From Silvimonas sp. JCM 19000 (GTDB taxonomy: Bacteria > Pseudomonadota > Gammaproteobacteria > Burkholderiales > Chitinibacteraceae): a stretch of DNA of 10,029 nucleotides. Numbering within the stretch: the first letter of the stretch is position 1; each line of letters begins with the position of its first letter. The stretch lies in NCBI GenBank assembly GCA_001313065.1, contig BBFD01000145.1, positions 1-10,029 on the forward strand, given 5' to 3'. Positions 8,399 through 10,029 of the stretch are shown here, piece after piece. The notes beneath the pieces were generated by a model. It saw only the letters and a program-made list of their open reading frames with translations. It searched no databases and had not been told where the DNA came from. The translations under genes were made by a program, and so were the position numbers.

Positions 8399-8633
8399 GG
8401 GCGGCAGCATTCGGCCTGCAACCCAAACCGCTTGCGCCTTAACGGCGCCTCAGGCTTTAGATGACAACGGGATGTGCGCATGGCCGATAAAGCAAACGCT
8501 GTTACAAGCGGACAATAAGAACTATCGAAATACACCGCAGCAGGCCGTTCCGCCGCCGCATTCGTAGCGGGCAAAAAACGCAGTAACGGGCCAGGCTGGG
8601 GTGATTTCCGGTTCATCACAAGGAGGCAGCATC
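8170..8633. other. Intergenic region between divergent genes
   Basis: About 460 bases separate the serine hydrolase from the small plus-strand gene. Besides the uncertain small ORF, the stretch at about 8480-8535 is less GC-rich and likely carries promoters. One minus-strand candidate is TTGTCC and TTTATC with 18 bases between them, but it is weak. A short inverted repeat GCGCC-TTAAC-GGCGC lies at 8434-8448, and GCGCGGATG occurs twice at about 8271 and 8292. Nothing else is recognisable. Confidence 0.4.
8620..8626 (+). promoter_or_regulatory. Strong ribosome binding site AAGGAGG
   Basis: A near-perfect anti-16S match ends seven bases before ATG 8634 and 23 bases before ATG 8650. This spacing decides the start of the following small gene in favour of 8634. 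Confidence 0.85.
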
Positions 8634-8838
8634 ATGACCGAAAAAATCGATGAATGCAGGCCAGTTTGCTTTTATCAAAGGGGCACTGGCACACACCCTG
8701 AGCGAGCGCGCTGACCACGATCCGGATCGTGCCGCGCTGGTCAGCCTGAGCGAACACCTTTCGACCTTCCCCGAACGCCGAAAATACATCCGCCTCGCCT
8801 TCGGCGCCCCCGCGCCCGACCACAGCACGGTGAGCTAA
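8634..8838 (+). CDS. Small uncharacterised protein, probable one-base frameshift near its start
   Basis: The best ribosome binding site in the window (AAGGAGG, seven-base spacing) points to ATG 8634, but that frame stops after 26 codons. The neighbouring frame from ATG 8650 runs MNAGQFAFIKGALAHTLSER to TAA 8836-8838 with good coding character. An A6 run at 8641-8646 sits between them. With five A residues the two join as MTEKSMNAGQFAF..., a 67-aa protein. I do not recognise a family. The sequence has charged helical stretches (RADHDPDRAALVSLSEHLST, then RRKYIRLAFG), no signal peptide and no membrane segment, so it is probably a small soluble cytoplasmic protein. If the A6 run is correct, translation would have to start at 8650 with a distant Shine-Dalgarno. 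It is followed directly by the palindromic repeat element. Confidence 0.6.
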
Positions 8839-8850
8839 AACCGCTATCGC

Positions 8851-9036
8851 GCGGGTCCAGACCCATCTTATGCATGCATAGGGTGGGTCAAGACCCACCA
8901 CCCAAAGCCGGCAAACAAAGTTCCAATCGCATGCATCTCCCATAGGTGGGTCGAGACCCACCACCCAAAGCCGGCAAGCAAAGTAGCAATCACGTGCGTC
9001 TTTGAAAGGTGGGTCTAGACCCACCCCATGCATGGG
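8851..9036. repeat. Palindromic repeat element, 63-bp period
   Basis: Three palindromes with 8-bp arms, GGTGGGTC-NN-GACCCACC, lie at 8882-8899 (centre AA), 8945-8962 (GA) and 9008-9025 (TA), exactly 63 bp apart. The two full 63-bp units (8882-8944 and 8945-9007) match at 52 of 63 positions by my count, including ACCCAAAGCCGGCAA after the palindrome. A degenerate fourth copy, GGGTC-CA-GACCC, is at 8853-8864. The block is bounded by TATGCATGCATA (8869-8880) and CCCATGCATGGG (9025-9036), both perfect 12-bp palindromes. It fills the gap between the ends of two convergent genes. REP/BIME-like intergenic element is the best label; no protein is encoded in it. Confidence 0.85.
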
Positions 9037-9063
9037 CAGGTGGTGCTCTAGTCACTACGCCGC

Positions 9064-9615
9064 TCACGCCGCGCAAACGCTGGTCACTTTAAAGTTCTTG
9101 AAGGTCGATCGCGCAAATTGGCCACCAGCTCGGGGTAATCGCGCGCGACAAACTTTTTTCGCCGCAGCAAAATCGTGCCCATACGCCAGGCTGAACAGGC
9201 CTTTATCTTTGGTCAAATGCACGTCGCCGACATACACCACCTCACCCGCCTTCAACGGTACCGCGGGCACCTGATCGCCCTTGCAATAGCGGAAATACGT
9301 CTTGCCACCGGTGGCAAATACATCGGGGCCAAAGCGGCCGCTGTCATCGGCGGGCACTTCAATCACGATCATGCTGTGCGCCTGCGGCAGTTTGATCACA
9401 AAGGCGTCGTCGGCCGGCTTTTTGCTGACCGAGCCGCCACCTGCTTTGGCATAACTCCAGTAACGCCATTCGCTTTCGGTCAGCGTATCCACGCCCACCA
9501 CCACCGTGGCCACGTTTTTGCGGTCTTTGGCGGCGATGGGATAAAAGCTGGCCTTGGGCGTGCCGCAGCCTGCCACGCACAGCGACGTCAATAACATCCA
9601 GGTTAACTTGCGCAT
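9064..9615 (-). CDS. Uncharacterised lipoprotein, probable frameshift near C-terminus
   Basis: Residues 1-17 (MRKLTWMLLTSLCVAGC) form a lipoprotein signal with Cys17 as the acylated residue, so the product sits in an inner- or outer-membrane leaflet. The rest is predicted beta-rich (VATVVVGVDTLTESEWRYWS, then VKLP-type and VVYVGDVHL strands) with no family I can name confidently. ATG 9615 was chosen for the signal peptide, with GGGAGG four to five bases upstream, which is slightly tight. The written frame ends at 9064 (183 aa), but its last 30 residues look non-coding. Reading the T6 run at 9154-9159 (plus strand) as T5 changes the tail to KKFVARDYPELVANLRDRP with a stop at 9084-9086, giving 176 aa with a far more natural helix. 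It is convergent with the small gene at 8634, across the repeat element. Confidence 0.75.
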   Translation of the reverse strand: MRKLTWMLLTSLCVAGCGTPKASFYPIAAKDRKNVATVVVGVDTLTESEWRYWSYAKAGGGSVSKKPADDAFVIKLPQAHSMIVIEVPADDSGRFGPDVFATGGKTYFRYCKGDQVPAVPLKAGEVVYVGDVHLTKDKGLFSLAYGHDFAAAKKVCRARLPRAGGQFARSTFKNFKVTSVCAA

Positions 9616-9655
9616 AGGGCCTCCCCGCCAGCGTGCATCGCTCAGACATGACTGC

Positions 9656-9677
9656 GGGCGCCGCAAATACGGCGCCC
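9656..9677. terminator. Hairpin upstream of the lipoprotein gene
   Basis: GGGCGCCG (9656-9663) pairs perfectly with CGGCGCCC (9670-9677) around a six-base loop. It lies 40-60 bases before the lipoprotein ATG and downstream of the next minus-strand gene. There is no clear T-run, so either terminator or structured spacer is possible. Confidence 0.45.
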
Positions 9678-9692
9678 TGCGCGGACGAGCAA

Positions 9693-9712
9693 GGCCGGCA
9701 TTGATGCCGGCC
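9693..9712 (-). terminator. Hairpin downstream of the edge gene
   Basis: GGCCGGCAT (9693-9701) pairs perfectly with ATGCCGGCC (9704-9712). It begins about 40 bases after the stop of the minus-strand gene at 9751. Only scattered T residues follow on the minus strand, so this is a probable but weak intrinsic terminator. Confidence 0.5.
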
Positions 9713-9750
9713 CGCCGTTCCTGACTTCAGCCTGCGCGGCGCTTAGCGTT

Positions 9751-10029
9751 CTACGCGTTGTGCACGATGCGATCCCACGAGGCGCGCGCGGCGTCGCGTG
9801 AGTCCGGCCAATCCAGCGTTGAATCGCCCCGATTACGCGTGTAATCGGCTTGCAGATCGGGTTCGACTTCATCAAATGTCTTGTCCGGATAGCGGTCAGC
9901 GCCTTCATAGCCGGTGCGATAAGCGCCGTGGAAATCATCAAACGGGCGGCCTGCCGCAAATGTTTGCGTGGCATGGCTTTCGCGCCAGTAGGCGTCTTCC
10001 ACGGTCGGATCGACGCGCTCAGCCACGGC
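9751..10029 (-). CDS. Small acidic conserved hypothetical protein, partial at right edge
   Basis: The minus-strand frame ends with TAG at 9751-9753 and is open to the window edge, so its start may lie outside; GTG at 10024-10026 is the only candidate inside. The visible 91 residues are acidic and rich in aromatic residues, with EDAYWRESHATQTFAAGRPF, a middle AYRTGYEGADRYPDKTFDEV segment, and a C-terminal RDAARASWDRI. This pattern (YWRE..., a YxxAYR.G segment, then DEVEPDL and an A..AWDR tail) matches uncharacterised proteins I recall from many proteobacteria, often next to stress-related genes. There is no signal peptide or membrane segment in view. Biochemical function is unknown; a stress-related cytoplasmic role is only recalled context. 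Confidence 0.72.
   Translation of the reverse strand, partial: AVAERVDPTVEDAYWRESHATQTFAAGRPFDDFHGAYRTGYEGADRYPDKTFDEVEPDLQADYTRNRGDSTLDWPDSRDAARASWDRIVHNA

Noticed and set aside
8431..8475. Integron attC-like site around GCGCCTTAACGGCGC
   Set aside because: The RYYYAAC and GTTRRRY boxes do not match and no integrase or cassette pattern is present.
8632..9033. Long minus-strand ORF with repeated VGLDPP segments
   Set aside because: It is created by translating the palindromic repeat units and runs antisense to the small gene at 8634; no ribosome binding site or family supports it.
8851..9036. CRISPR array
   Set aside because: The repeats are contiguous 63-bp units containing palindromes; there are no unique spacers of fixed size and no cas genes.

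Overview
The window looks like chromosomal DNA of a GC-rich Gram-negative bacterium, most likely a betaproteobacterium. Chitinibacteraceae or other Neisseriales are a guess from gene content and style, not something I can prove. Supporting signs are lipobox lipoproteins, a LysR regulator, purple-AGGAG-type ribosome binding sites and intergenic GGTGGGTC/GACCCACC palindromes. I see no tRNA, rRNA, CRISPR array, transposase or phage gene.

Layout. Bases 1-3110 hold two plus-strand genes: the 3' part of an exported SGNH/GDSL-type hydrolase, then a lipoprotein rhamnogalacturonan lyase (polysaccharide lyase family 4). A strong intrinsic terminator follows. A minus-strand GH16 glycoside hydrolase (3236-3958) converges on them, so this half reads as plant or algal polysaccharide breakdown. 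Behind GH16 lies a minus-strand LysR regulator (4005-4949). It diverges from a plus-strand pair made of an aldehyde dehydrogenase and a small carboxymuconolactone-decarboxylase-family protein (5076-6867). That pair ends at a hairpin shared with a convergent exported serine beta-lactamase-like hydrolase (6964-8169). Next come a sparse intergenic region with a possible small coupled ORF, a 67-aa small protein (8634-8838), a 63-bp-period palindromic repeat element (about 8851-9036), an uncharacterised lipoprotein (minus, to 9615), two hairpins, and a partial minus-strand acidic small protein running off the right edge.

The most striking property is technical or evolutionary rather than a new system. 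Six of the ten main genes are broken by single-base frameshifts that are simple to repair: one base missing in a G/C context, or one base too many in an A/T run. The repaired proteins match their families end to end. I read these as consensus-sequence errors, with decay as the alternative, and have annotated the genes across the breaks. The same error type may explain why the lyase appears to lack its catalytic histidine. I did not find a convincing undescribed biological system.
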